DNA of 62,206 nt from Actinomycetes bacterium (GTDB lineage: Bacteria; Actinomycetota; Coriobacteriia; WRKU01; WQUG01): contig JAISUC010000005.1 of the NCBI GenBank assembly GCA_031272275.1, positions 1 through 62,206 of the forward strand, read 5' to 3'. The position numbers were made by a program, and so were the translations under genes. Shown in pieces: positions 17,908 through 26,515 of this stretch. Below the pieces are notes generated by a model that did no database searches, was not told the origin of the DNA, and saw only the letters and a program-made list of their open reading frames with translations. How positions within the stretch are numbered: position 1 is the first letter of the stretch; each line of letters begins with the position of its first letter.

Positions 17908-19107
17908 ATGCATGAAAAAGTAGTGATTGTTACCGATGGTCCGGCATGGCCTGATAGACGGATTATGCGTACGGTTGAAGTCTTGCGCGGATTAGATTGC
18001 CGGATTGCTATCATTGATCATGGTGATCACCCGGAAGAAACCCGGCTGCACTACGGGGAAGATGTTACGTACTACCCCATGTATCTTCCAGGTCGCGGCT
18101 TGGCGGGTTTGGTTTGGCATGCAGCTAACAGACTGACACCTCTGTCATCTTGGAAAGCGCGCGCGAAATATGTAACCCACGTTCTCGAAAACGAGAAGCC
18201 GGATATCGTGCACTGCATCAATGTGTTCTATTTGGAACCCTGTGCACGCTACGCTTGTGATACGCACGCAAAGCTCGTATACGAGCCTTACGAGACATGG
18301 CGCGAACATATCTTTTCTTCCGAATACAATATTCCCCAAAGACTGGCTGCACGGTTTGCGCACGCAGAGGAATCTTGTTCTAAAAAGTCCGATACTATCA
18401 TCTGCGTGAGTCCCGCGCAGATTGAATATTATCCTGACCACGCGAAACGTGAAGAAGTACATATTGTACTGAATACTCCGAATAATGAAACCTTGGTGGA
18501 GGATATATCGGAAGTGCATTCTCCTCTCCGTTTCGTTCATTCCGGGAATGTTGTCGAGAACAGGCAGATAGAATCTTTCCTGGAGGGGGCTGCAGAGATT
18601 GCCGATATGCAAATAACCGTGTTAGGCAATGGGGTCTATCTGCCCCAATTGCGTAACACAGTTCGGCTCAACGGTTGGAATAAATTTGTGGACTTCCGTT
18701 CACCAGTCTCCCTTCGCGAACTAAAACGCACGTTACAGAGCTATGACGTAGGACTTATTGGGGGAAGTGCAAAGAACGTGCAAACAGATGGGGCTTTGGG
18801 AAACAAACTTTTCGATTACATGTCGGCGGGTTTGGGAATTGTGGCATACCGTACCACAGCTCTGGCCAGTTTTCCGAACATTGAGCAGTTTGCAATATTG
18901 GTTGACGAAGATGACGCTGAAGCCCTCAAGCAGGTGTTTCGTGAGCTAGTTTCTAACAAGGCACGTGTTGCACGGATGAAACAAGCTGCTCTGGCGGAAA
19001 GCGAAAAGTATACCGATGGAAAACAAAAGGAGGTACTGTGCAAGGCTTACTGCCTCTTGCTGAATGCGCAAGAAGCGGATCCGGTTAGCCACTCATCAAA
19101 TTCGTAG
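17908..19107 (+). CDS. GT4-like glycosyltransferase
   Basis: 399 residues. Motifs: VVIVTDGPAWPDRRIMRTVEVL at the start, PDIVHCINVFYLEPCARYA, KLVYEPYETWREH, a donor half with LRFVHSGNVVENRQIESFL, ITVLGNGVYLPQL, LQSYDVGLIGGS and LGNKLFDYMSAGLGIV. The last motif matches the PNKLFSYMAAGL of the protein at 9005. GGAGAGAG precedes the ATG. It is a single-gene rightward unit between two leftward ones. Donor and acceptor are unknown. Confidence 0.8.
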   Translation: MHEKVVIVTDGPAWPDRRIMRTVEVLRGLDCRIAIIDHGDHPEETRLHYGEDVTYYPMYLPGRGLAGLVWHAANRLTPLSSWKARAKYVTHVLENEKPDIVHCINVFYLEPCARYACDTHAKLVYEPYETWREHIFSSEYNIPQRLAARFAHAEESCSKKSDTIICVSPAQIEYYPDHAKREEVHIVLNTPNNETLVEDISEVHSPLRFVHSGNVVENRQIESFLEGAAEIADMQITVLGNGVYLPQLRNTVRLNGWNKFVDFRSPVSLRELKRTLQSYDVGLIGGSAKNVQTDGALGNKLFDYMSAGLGIVAYRTTALASFPNIEQFAILVDEDDAEALKQVFRELVSNKARVARMKQAALAESEKYTDGKQKEVLCKAYCLLLNAQEADPVSHSSNS

Positions 19108-19189
19108 TTGCCAAAAAGCGTGCAGGCCATTCGCCCGGAGAGGGTTATGACCTATAGACCCGGTGCGCAGATTGGTGCCGCGCGATCCG

Positions 19190-19912
19190 TCAGTACATTG
19201 AATTCAGGTCACGCGTGATATGCTTTAATTTTTCTCGCAAGAGAGCATCCCTGTTTTTCGATTTAGGTTGCTCGTCATCAACGATATTGTCCGCATGGAT
19301 CAATACTTGGATTTTATCGTGCGCCTCGAGCGTTTCGTGATCGGGGAAACCCCAAGGGAACGAGTAATTCGAATCAGCGATGTATTTGACCGGTGGGTTC
19401 TGGGGGACTTTTTCATCCGGATAAAAAGAAAAAAACTCCGGCCCATAACAATTCGCGGCATTTGGAATCGCGATCTTTGCGTTGAGCGCTTTTTTGCTGG
19501 GGCAATGAAATGAGAATCTATCAACGGTGGTTCCGGCAATATCACTAAGGGTTTTGAGCTGGCGTGTGATTGCAGCACTATTCTCTTCAGGATCAAGGTT
19601 ATCGTTGTAGCGATAATGAAGTCCAATATGACATTTAGCGGAAACGATATCTCGGAATAGGGACTGTACTTCTGCGGAGAGGGGGTTATAGCTTGGGGAG
19701 TCTATAAGAAAGCAATAAGTTGCTTGAACCTCATGCTTTCGCTCAATGCCAAGCATATGTGCGTTACGCTCTATTGAAAAGTCTACGTCATGTCGCAACA
19801 AAACAAAGTTTCTTCGTTTTGGCGACTGCATGAAATCGTGCACTCGACCACTCCGTGCCAGTTCAGTCACCAAGGTCTCAAACAATGACCACGTCATGTG
19901 TTTTTCCATCAT
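19190..19912 (-). CDS. Polysaccharide deacetylase-like protein (NodB-fold, WbmS-type)
   Basis: 240 residues, cytoplasmic in appearance (no signal peptide). It carries the metal motif FVLLRHDVDFS, a second motif HIGLHYRYND, SFHCPS and a conserved tail HDKIQVLIHADN. Such proteins in O-antigen and capsule loci are thought to remove acyl groups from sugars, though the catalytic role of this branch is less certain than for secreted deacetylases. Start: ATG at 19912, 8 nt from AAGGAG. A TATACT lies at 19966-19961. A decayed second copy of its C-terminus lies at 22247-22438. Confidence 0.75.
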   Translation of the reverse strand: MMEKHMTWSLFETLVTELARSGRVHDFMQSPKRRNFVLLRHDVDFSIERNAHMLGIERKHEVQATYCFLIDSPSYNPLSAEVQSLFRDIVSAKCHIGLHYRYNDNLDPEENSAAITRQLKTLSDIAGTTVDRFSFHCPSKKALNAKIAIPNAANCYGPEFFSFYPDEKVPQNPPVKYIADSNYSFPWGFPDHETLEAHDKIQVLIHADNIVDDEQPKSKNRDALLREKLKHITRDLNSMY

Positions 19913-20049
19913 CAAGCAAACTCCTTATTTGTTAAAACTATTTGTTCAACGGCTGCTATGAGTATATCGCAGAGCAAGGCTCTGTATTGGCGCGACAAAA
20001 TGGTATAGTCTGAATACGAACACATTATTGACTGCGAAAAGGGGTATCA

Positions 20050-21177
20050 ATGCTCGGCGTGTGCACAAGAGATAACATACGAGTCGCTGTCATGCTTGGG
20101 ACTCGCCCCGAGGCAATTAAACTTGCACCGGTAATAAGATGCCTTGAAGATCAGCTCACTGAAAATGGCGAGCGATGCACAGTTATTAATACCGGTCAGC
20201 ATCCCGGCTTAGCGGAAGATATGCTCCAGGTATTTGACTTGACCAGCGATATTATCTTAGACGTGTTTACGCATGGACAGGGCCTGTCCGCACTATCTTC
20301 GAGGTTGATTGAACAGATAGCGACCGTATTCGAAGCATCAGGTTGTTACGACCTAGTTATCGTTCAGGGTGATACAACCTCAGCGCTCATGGGCGCCATC
20401 GGTGCTTTTTATGCCATGATTCCTGTTGCGCATGTTGAGGCCGGTTTGAGAACGTCTACCCTCGATACACCTTTTCCCGAAGAAATGAATCGACGACTTA
20501 TTTCGAGAATTGCCCGCTGGCATTTTGCGCCGACAACCGGTGCGGTTAAGGCACTTCGATCAGAAGGAATTCTTCATGGTGTTTATGCTACCGGTAACAC
20601 CGTTGTAGATGCTCAGCGGTGGGTGGATCACAAGTATTTAAGCAACGTTACTCAGAAGGAGAACAGCATACTGTGCACTATGCATCGTCGCGAGAACTGG
20701 GGCGCAGGAATCGAGTCCGTTTGTTGCGCGTTGGTTGAATTGTTGAAGATAAAACCGGCTGTTGAGATCAGATTCATTCTTCATCCAAATCCTGCTGTCG
20801 CAAACCATATTCGCGAAAGACTGAATGGGTACAAACAAATAGAACTGATCCCTCCGCTGGGATATGTTGAGTTTCAACGTGCCCTAAAAGAGTGTGCATT
20901 CGTTATATCAGACTCGGGTGGAGTTGTCGAGGAAGCTCCCACATTCGGTAAGCAGGTACTAATAACACGTGATGAAACAGAAAGAACCGAAGCGGTTGAG
21001 TGCGGTTGTGCGTACTTGGTGGGTACCGACTCGCAAAAGATTCTAGAAAAGGTCCTTGATTTGCTCGCATCGCGTAATCGGCAAGTGCTTTACAGCCAAA
21101 ATCCTTTCGGAGATGGAAAGGCCGCTGAAAGAATCTGTAGGGTGTTACTGGGTACCGAGGAGTGCGAGATCGCCTAA
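20050..21177 (+). CDS. wecB: UDP-N-acetylglucosamine 2-epimerase (non-hydrolysing)
   Basis: Interconverts UDP-GlcNAc and UDP-ManNAc, giving a precursor for ManNAc-containing glycans and linkage units. The 375 residues show VAVMLGTRPEAIKLAPVI, INTGQHPGLAEDMLQVFDL, VQGDTTSALMGAI, HVEAGLRTSTLDTPFPEEMNR, MHRRENWG, and ISDSGGVVEEAPTFGK. AAAAGGGG precedes the ATG, and TATAGT at 20004-20009 is the likely -10 element. With the PseG domain present at 1.3-3 kb, both hydrolysing and non-hydrolysing routes to amino sugars may exist here. Confidence 0.92.
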   Translation: MLGVCTRDNIRVAVMLGTRPEAIKLAPVIRCLEDQLTENGERCTVINTGQHPGLAEDMLQVFDLTSDIILDVFTHGQGLSALSSRLIEQIATVFEASGCYDLVIVQGDTTSALMGAIGAFYAMIPVAHVEAGLRTSTLDTPFPEEMNRRLISRIARWHFAPTTGAVKALRSEGILHGVYATGNTVVDAQRWVDHKYLSNVTQKENSILCTMHRRENWGAGIESVCCALVELLKIKPAVEIRFILHPNPAVANHIRERLNGYKQIELIPPLGYVEFQRALKECAFVISDSGGVVEEAPTFGKQVLITRDETERTEAVECGCAYLVGTDSQKILEKVLDLLASRNRQVLYSQNPFGDGKAAERICRVLLGTEECEIA

Positions 21178-21237
21178 GTGATTCTGACTATCTACCAGAA
21201 CCTCTCGCCGGATCCGGGAAAAGGGAGGTGAAACAGT

Positions 21238-21348
21238 ATGCAGAATCTATTTGATCTAACCGAGGAGATCATACTGTTTACAGTACGGAGAGGTCCAGTG
21301 CTTTTTGAGGGTGCGCTGAACCTATGCAGTAGGGTTGGGTTTTGGTAG
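21238..21348 (+). CDS. Small 36-codon ORF, possible SDR remnant
   Basis: A short frame (MQNLFDLTEEIILF at its start) with a strong ribosome site, AAAGGGAGGTG, 60 bp after wecB. The first residues resemble the opening of nucleotide-sugar SDR enzymes (NLFDLTxKxxLxT), but the glycine-rich cofactor loop that should follow is missing, and the frame closes inside the 3' end of the convergent acyltransferase gene. Either a decayed dehydrogenase start or a real small peptide; the remnant reading is favoured. Confidence 0.35.
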   Translation: MQNLFDLTEEIILFTVRRGPVLFEGALNLCSRVGFW

Positions 21349-22254
21349 ACCTTTCAACACTTTGGCGGGGTACCCTGATACGAATTCACCGGCACCGACG
21401 TCCTTGTTAACCAGTGATGCTGCCCCGACGAAGGCATCGTCGCCCACGTACTTATGGTTGATGACAATGGACCCCGGGGCAATGTAGACGCGGTCACCGA
21501 TCTTCGCACTGCCCGTCAATACGGCATGAGTTGTGATTATGCTTCCTTTGCCGATTTGTGCTCCATGCCCAATGCTGATTGCACAATCCAGTAAGGAGTC
21601 CGCACCAACAATCGTATCCGTTAATGCGCCCTGCTGGATGACGCTATTCGCACCGATAAAGACGCGTTCGCCGATTGATATGCCACCAAAATGCGGCATG
21701 TGTAAGTGGATACCGTTGTGGCGCACGAACCCGAAGCCTTCCGCGCCGATGACCGCCCCACTGTCGACGGTGGTGTCATCCCCGATGGTGACACGCCCCC
21801 GGATGGAGACGTGGTCTGCAATCCGCACGCGGTCGCCTAGGGTCACGTCCGGTCCGATATAACTGAGAGCACCTATGGACACGTTTGCGCCCATGGCGTT
21901 CGTTTCGACGACGGCGCTTGGGTGGATAGTGGGGGAGGGTTTCTCCTCGAAAAACTCTCGTGCAAGCAGCGTGAGCACCGTTCGTGGTTGCTTCACTGCC
22001 AGCACGAAAATGCCCGTCGGTATGTCGCCCGTGACATCCTCTGGTGCGACCAAGACCAGATCTCCGATGGTTGACAAACGTGCGAAATCCACATCTGCGC
22101 TGCGTGACCAGGTCAGCGACCCCCGTTGTGGGTCCGACAGCGCCGAACAACCGGTAATCGTGATGTCCCGGCAGCCATCCGCCTGATATGTGATGCCCGC
22201 ACCGTCTAGGAAGCGCAGAATGTCTGCGGTTGATACGCGCACGCTGTCAGTCAT
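21322..22254 (-). CDS. LpxD-like N-acyltransferase (hexapeptide repeat) in a surface-glycan locus
   Basis: 310 residues with the LpxD layout: an N-terminal uridine-binding-like domain (ITITGCSALSDPQRGSLTWS), then a beta-helix of hexapeptides (IGALSYIGPDVTLGDRVRIADHVSIRG, IGAEGFGFVRHNG, ISIGHGAQIG) and a tail YPAKVLKGL. The GHG segment corresponds to the LpxD catalytic histidine region, and GFGFVRHNG to the substrate loop. LpxD acts with an acyl-ACP on UDP-sugars. In a monoderm with no lipid A this copy is probably repurposed for surface-polysaccharide acylation. ATG at 22254 follows AAGGAGA; a longer upstream reading is unlikely. A TATACT lies at 22493-22488. Confidence 0.82.
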   Translation of the reverse strand: MTDSVRVSTADILRFLDGAGITYQADGCRDITITGCSALSDPQRGSLTWSRSADVDFARLSTIGDLVLVAPEDVTGDIPTGIFVLAVKQPRTVLTLLAREFFEEKPSPTIHPSAVVETNAMGANVSIGALSYIGPDVTLGDRVRIADHVSIRGRVTIGDDTTVDSGAVIGAEGFGFVRHNGIHLHMPHFGGISIGERVFIGANSVIQQGALTDTIVGADSLLDCAISIGHGAQIGKGSIITTHAVLTGSAKIGDRVYIAPGSIVINHKYVGDDAFVGAASLVNKDVGAGEFVSGYPAKVLKGLPKPNPTA

Positions 22255-22438
22255 GGTGTTCTCCTTTGTGCAGGTCGCAGGGATCCAGATGATAAGTTCG
22301 CGCCAGTTCTGCCGCAAAGTGTTGACGCTTTTCATCCAGCATTCCGCACACGTTTGCGAGCTTTGTCCCTGATCGGTGCGACCAAGAATCTGCGTGAATC
22401 AGCAGCTGGATCTTGTCGTGTGTCATGTCGTGTGTCAC
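22247..22438 (-). pseudogene. C-terminal remnant of a polysaccharide deacetylase-like gene
   Basis: A 63-codon frame includes HDKIQLLIHADSW followed by a lysine/arginine-rich helix, matching the C-terminus of the intact deacetylase at 19190-19912 (HDKIQVLIHADN). No catalytic motif precedes it, so only the tail of the gene survives. Its stop overlaps the start of the LpxD-like gene by 8 bp, as in a former operon. A small duplication (GACACACGACAT followed by GACACACGAC) lies at its upstream edge. Confidence 0.65.
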
Positions 22439-22597
22439 GTGCCCCGTCCTGTTCGTGTTCTGTTCCTGTCGGTTTTCTGCTGGATAGAGTATAGCCTAGT
22501 CAGCAGGTTGGGTGACAGCTCGGGAGACCATGGAGATATTGCTCGAGAAAGCTAACAAGTTAATTCGGTTACTTGGTAACAGCCGGCGGGTCAGTTC

Positions 22598-23446
22598 TCA
22601 GAGTTCGGGCTCGTCGTCGAGTTCGGGTTCTTCAGTTTCAAGGGTGGTGCTATACGCCTGCTTGATTTCCGGTAGACCATGTTGACCTTCCACCTGCAAC
22701 AACTTCTCGAAGAAGGCTTGAAGGTATGTCCGGTTGGGCGAAATCCCGTGGTCGGGGTCGCTGAAGTTATCAAGCACGAGCGCATCCCTGAAGTACTTGG
22801 CGCTTTGCGCAAAAGGTTCGTTGTCCAAATTGTAGCCCAGCGAGCGTAAGAGCTTTTCAATAAGCACGGCCGTCGTGCGTGTGTTGCCTTCATAAAACGG
22901 ATGCACCTGCCATACCGCCGAGGTCAGGTCACAAACAGCCGTGATGAGGTCATTGCCCTGTAAGCTGCTCCACGCACGGGTGCGTGCCTGTCCCAGGTCA
23001 TATTCCAGAGTGTCGGCAATGAACTGCCAAGGGGTGTAGTTCACGCTGCGACCGGCAAGCACCGGCTCTGCTTTTGCGATATTGCTCGTTCGGTAAACAC
23101 CTGCAATACCGGAGAAGTCTTCCAGATCCTGAAAGAGATACCGGTGAATGGATGCCATCGTATTGGGCCTGAGCGTGAACACATTGTCTTCCAGTAACTC
23201 CTTGATGCGTGTTGCAACAAAGTCACATTCGCGCGTCGACGTAGACCCTTGACCGCTCTCGTAGTATTTTTTGAGGGCATCGACGACCTCCGAGTCGGCA
23301 AGCTTGCCGGCAGCGTTTTCCTCTGAAAGCTTGTTGAGATATTCGGACGGTTTCAGGTCATCGACTTCGTTGAGCCCAATTGCCACCCGCCAGTATTCCT
23401 TCTGGCTTTCGTAGCCTGCATAGGGTATGGGGGAGTAACCGTTCAT
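22598..23446 (-). CDS. Fic/DOC family protein (leaderless start likely)
   Basis: 282 residues with the Fic catalytic core HPFYEGNTRTTAVLIEKLL, which in active members transfers AMP or another phosphate-containing group from a nucleotide to a target hydroxyl. GVYRTSNIAKAE forms the flap segment. I found no clear S/T-x-x-x-E-G/N inhibitory motif, nor a small antitoxin gene next to it. The start is the ATG at 23446, exactly 7 nt from TATAAT (23459-23454), without a ribosome site, so it is probably leaderless; the upstream Ser/Phe-rich in-frame extension is an artefact of the divergent ACP gene. The C-terminus is acidic (EEPELDDEPEL). Its role beside glycan genes is unclear. Confidence 0.85.
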   Translation of the reverse strand: MNGYSPIPYAGYESQKEYWRVAIGLNEVDDLKPSEYLNKLSEENAAGKLADSEVVDALKKYYESGQGSTSTRECDFVATRIKELLEDNVFTLRPNTMASIHRYLFQDLEDFSGIAGVYRTSNIAKAEPVLAGRSVNYTPWQFIADTLEYDLGQARTRAWSSLQGNDLITAVCDLTSAVWQVHPFYEGNTRTTAVLIEKLLRSLGYNLDNEPFAQSAKYFRDALVLDNFSDPDHGISPNRTYLQAFFEKLLQVEGQHGLPEIKQAYSTTLETEEPELDDEPEL

Positions 23447-23453
23447 GGTCACC

Positions 23454-23459
23454 ATTATA
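23454..23459 (-). promoter_or_regulatory. -10 element for a leaderless fic transcript
   Basis: TATAAT on the minus strand, 7 nt before the fic ATG at 23446. The ACP promoter candidate on the plus strand is a separate TATTAT at 23509-23514. Confidence 0.5.
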
Positions 23460-23538
23460 ACTGCCGATTGGACAGCCGGGTTCTGTAGATGAAGCTGCTG
23501 TGGTAGGGTATTATCCAACAGACTGGGAGGGGCGAAAT

Positions 23539-23820
23539 ATGAGCGAAGTGAACGAAATGACTGAAATGACTGAAATGACTGAAATGAACGACATGAGCGA
23601 AATACTGCGGGGGATTGTGGCGGATGTGGCGCAGGTGGCATCCGGGGACTTGGCGGCGGACACCGTGCTGGAGGAACTGGACCAGTGGGATTCGCTGGCG
23701 CTGGTACAGATTATTGCAGAGCTGGAGGATGCACTGGCAGTGTCGCTGCCGTTCGAGGATCTGAGCGGTGTCAAAACCTACGGCGACCTGGCGGCGCTGG
23801 TGGACACGGCACCGGTGTGA
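23539..23820 (+). CDS. Acyl carrier protein with repeat N-terminus (FkbH partner)
   Basis: 93 residues. The C-terminal about 75 residues are a carrier domain with the phosphopantetheine serine in DQWDSLALVQIIAELED. The N-terminus consists of repeated EMT triplets encoded by four 9-bp GAAATGACT units (23554-23589, the last imperfect). GGGAGGGG precedes the ATG; an in-frame ATG at the MSEIL position is a possible alternative start. It ends 29 bp before the FkbH-like gene, so the two form a loading pair. Carrier proteins next to FkbH normally receive a glyceryl unit from 1,3-bisphosphoglycerate. Confidence 0.85.
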   Translation: MSEVNEMTEMTEMTEMNDMSEILRGIVADVAQVASGDLAADTVLEELDQWDSLALVQIIAELEDALAVSLPFEDLSGVKTYGDLAALVDTAPV

Positions 23821-23848
23821 CGGCTGCTACGCACGGGAATGCACCGGC

Positions 23849-25465
23849 ATGATTGCGCTGTATTCGAACATCGAGATTGCATCCTTGCGCCGTCGTTTGC
23901 AGCGCGAGTTCGGCGTGTACGCACCGGCGGGTTTCAACACCTGGATGACCGACGTGATGCGTATCGGCGCAGATGCAGACCCCGGTGCCGGTGACACGGC
24001 AATAACTGACGCATACTTCATCCTGCATGGCGCGGGAGACCTGGATCTCCCGACCGCCGAAGGTGCGATTTCGCACTACGCCACCGCACATCCACAAACA
24101 ACCTGCTACGTTTCGAATCTGACGACACCCGCGACCGCGATCGCCCCGCTGAAAGGCCAATACGCGCACTACGCACAGGAACGCGCATGGGACGCGGCAA
24201 TTGAACGCCTGCTGGACCTGCCGAACGTCTACCTGCTGGACATTCGCGCGTTGCTGGCAGAAGGCGGCGCCGACGCGCTGTATTCGGACAAAATTTGGTA
24301 CCTGTCATCCAACCCCTTTTCCGCGAACGGGGAAAAACGCCTGGCCGCCCTGATTGTGCGCCTGGTCACCGCACACACAACCCCGCGCAAAAAGGTCCTG
24401 CTGGTCGATTTGGACAACACGCTGTGGGGTGGCGTGATCGGCGAGGATGGCACTGAGGGCATCACGCTGGATTTCCACAAAGAGGGTGCGCGCTATCGCG
24501 ATTTCCAGACGCAGCTATTGCGCATCAAAGACACGGGCGTGTTGTTGGGCATCGTGTCCAAAAACAACCCGGACGATGCGCGTGCCGCGTTCGAACACCC
24601 GGCGATGGTCCTGAAATGGGATGACTTTGCGGTCATCAAAACCAATTGGGAGCCTAAAGCTCTGAACATCGCCGCGATCGCAAACGAGCTGAACTTGGGA
24701 CTGGATTCCTTTGTGTTCGTTGACGACAATCCGGTGGAACGTGCCGCGGTCACGTCCGCGCTGCCCCAGGTCACCGTTCCCGAATGGCCGGAAGCGACCG
24801 AGCATTTGGCACGCTTTGCTGCCGATTTGTACCGCGATTGGTTTTTCACCTTTGACCTGTCGGCAGAGGACCGTACGAAAACCGAACAATACGCCGCGAA
24901 TGCCGCACGCACACGTGCCGCCGCCGAATACCTGACCCCGGAAGACTTTCTGCGGGACATGGACATGCAGCTGGAAATCCGCGCAGCGGGACAGAGTGAT
25001 GTCGCCCGCGCCGCGCAGATGACGCTTAAGACCAATCAGTTCAACCTGACGACGCGCCGCATCGACGAGGCGCACATGCGCACGCTGGTGGCAGACGACG
25101 CCGTCCGGGTCTATATCGGTGCCGTGCGTGACAAGTTCGGGGATAATGGGCAGACGGTGCTGGCCCTGGCGAAACAACAACCGGACGGCGCCTGGTCGCT
25201 GACCGATTTTCTGATGAGCTGCCGGGTGATGAGCCGCAACATCGAGTTTGCTTTTCTGAAGCACATAACCGACCTGCTGGTGGCACAGGGTGCGACCGCG
25301 ATACAGGCGTCCTACATTCCGTCTGCAAAAAATGCCCCGGCGGCAGACTTTTTCGCCGACGCCGGGTTTACGCTGACTGCAACCGATGATTGCGGCACGA
25401 GGCATTATAGATGGCAGCCGGGTGACCCCCCGCTGCGTGCCGCCGACTACATCACCGTTTCATAG
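23849..25465 (+). CDS. FkbH-like HAD-IIIC / GNAT protein (glyceryl-ACP synthesis)
   Basis: 538 residues. An N-terminal domain (to about 180) precedes an HAD phosphatase-like domain with VLLVDLDNTLWGGVIGEDG, SKNNPDDARAAF and FVFVDDNPVERAAV, and a C-terminal GNAT-like acyltransferase domain. FkbH enzymes dephosphorylate and transfer the three-carbon unit of 1,3-bisphosphoglycerate to an ACP. The adjacent ACP supports that reaction here. In a glycan locus the glyceryl unit may be placed on a sugar (inference). The ATG at 23849 is used; upstream in-frame codons overlap the ACP gene. From here rightward the G+C content is high, like the backbone. Confidence 0.85.
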   Translation: MIALYSNIEIASLRRRLQREFGVYAPAGFNTWMTDVMRIGADADPGAGDTAITDAYFILHGAGDLDLPTAEGAISHYATAHPQTTCYVSNLTTPATAIAPLKGQYAHYAQERAWDAAIERLLDLPNVYLLDIRALLAEGGADALYSDKIWYLSSNPFSANGEKRLAALIVRLVTAHTTPRKKVLLVDLDNTLWGGVIGEDGTEGITLDFHKEGARYRDFQTQLLRIKDTGVLLGIVSKNNPDDARAAFEHPAMVLKWDDFAVIKTNWEPKALNIAAIANELNLGLDSFVFVDDNPVERAAVTSALPQVTVPEWPEATEHLARFAADLYRDWFFTFDLSAEDRTKTEQYAANAARTRAAAEYLTPEDFLRDMDMQLEIRAAGQSDVARAAQMTLKTNQFNLTTRRIDEAHMRTLVADDAVRVYIGAVRDKFGDNGQTVLALAKQQPDGAWSLTDFLMSCRVMSRNIEFAFLKHITDLLVAQGATAIQASYIPSAKNAPAADFFADAGFTLTATDDCGTRHYRWQPGDPPLRAADYITVS

Positions 25466-25468
25466 GTT

Positions 25469-26428
25469 TCACGCAGGTTTTTCCAGACACAGTTCTTCCA
25501 CCCGGGCTGCCAGTTCAACGGCGCGCAATCCGTCAGTACCGCTGACCTTGGGGACGTGTTGGCCCGCAATGGCTTCTAGAAAGTCGTTGATTTCGCGCCG
25601 GATGGGCTCGCCGCTGCGGTCGATGGTCGGTATTTCGACGACGCTCGATTGGGCGAAAGTCAGTTCTTCGTCCTGGCCGCGATAGCTGACCTCGGCCTGG
25701 CGTTTGATCTCGATGTCCTGGCGGATGGTGTCGGCAATCAGATAGCGGCCGGCCTCGGCGACCGTGATGCGGCGAACCTTGTCCTCGGTGATGCGGCTGG
25801 TTTGCAGGGTCGCGATGCAGCCGTTTTCGAACTGCAGAATGGTGGATGCGACATCGATGCTGCCGCTGTAGACGTCTGCCCCCACGGCGTGCACCGCACT
25901 GACCGGGGATGCCGCCAGCCAGCATGCCAGATCCAGGTCGTGTATCGTCAGGTCGAACACCACGCTGTCCTGAATGCGCGGGGTTTGCGGCGACAGGCGC
26001 TCGATGCTGATGGACAGCGGACGCGTTACCAGGCGCGCCAGGCTGCTGATGGCGGGGTTGTAGCGCTCGACGTGACCCACGGCCAGGATCACGCCCGCCT
26101 GTTGCGCGGCGTCCACCAGCGCCCGCGCGTCATCGGGGTTTCCCGCGAGCGGCTTTTCGATCAGGGCGTGGATTCCGCGCTCAAACAGCGCCAGTCCGAT
26201 CGGCGTGTGATACGGGGTCGGTGTGGCGACTACCGCAAAATCGACGTCGTCGGGCAGGTCATCGATACCGGCGACCACGGGCACGCCGCGTGCCGCCACC
26301 GGGTGTTGGCGTGCGCGTTCGGTATCCGGGTCGACGATCGCCACCAGTTCGACCCCCGGCGTGCTGTCTACGATGCGGATGTGATGGCGACCCATGTTTC
26401 CTGCTCCGAATACGGCTGCTTTCAGCAT
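25469..26428 (-). CDS. Gfo/Idh/MocA family sugar oxidoreductase
   Basis: 319 residues: Rossmann start LKAAVFGAGNMGRHHIRIVD, then VDFAVVATPTPYH, IEKPLAGNPDDARALVDAA, and the family signature VGHVERYNPA. The C-terminal domain has DLTIHDLDLACWL. These enzymes oxidise or reduce nucleotide sugars using NAD(P). The nearest known pattern is the UDP-GlcNAc 3-dehydrogenase type found next to DegT aminotransferases and LpxD/WlbB-type acyltransferases, which fits this locus, but that assignment is inference. ATG at 26428 follows AAGGGAC. The promoter is the symmetric element at 26516, giving a leader of about 80 nt. Confidence 0.85.
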   Translation of the reverse strand: MLKAAVFGAGNMGRHHIRIVDSTPGVELVAIVDPDTERARQHPVAARGVPVVAGIDDLPDDVDFAVVATPTPYHTPIGLALFERGIHALIEKPLAGNPDDARALVDAAQQAGVILAVGHVERYNPAISSLARLVTRPLSISIERLSPQTPRIQDSVVFDLTIHDLDLACWLAASPVSAVHAVGADVYSGSIDVASTILQFENGCIATLQTSRITEDKVRRITVAEAGRYLIADTIRQDIEIKRQAEVSYRGQDEELTFAQSSVVEIPTIDRSGEPIRREINDFLEAIAGQHVPKVSGTDGLRAVELAARVEELCLEKPA

Positions 26429-26515
26429 GTGCTGTCCCTTTCTGTTGTGCCTCATACCGCCCCGTAGCTGTGACGCACGCGGCGAGATCGCGCCTGTGAC
26501 CTTGCTTCCGATTGC

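Noticed and set aside
22598..23446. Fic protein as part of a toxin-antitoxin pair
   Set aside because: No small antitoxin gene with the inhibitory motif is adjacent; the flanking genes are an ACP and a deacetylase fragment.
25649..26467. 272-codon plus-strand frame opposite the Gfo/Idh/MocA gene
   Set aside because: Mirror of a clear oxidoreductase; no recognisable protein features.
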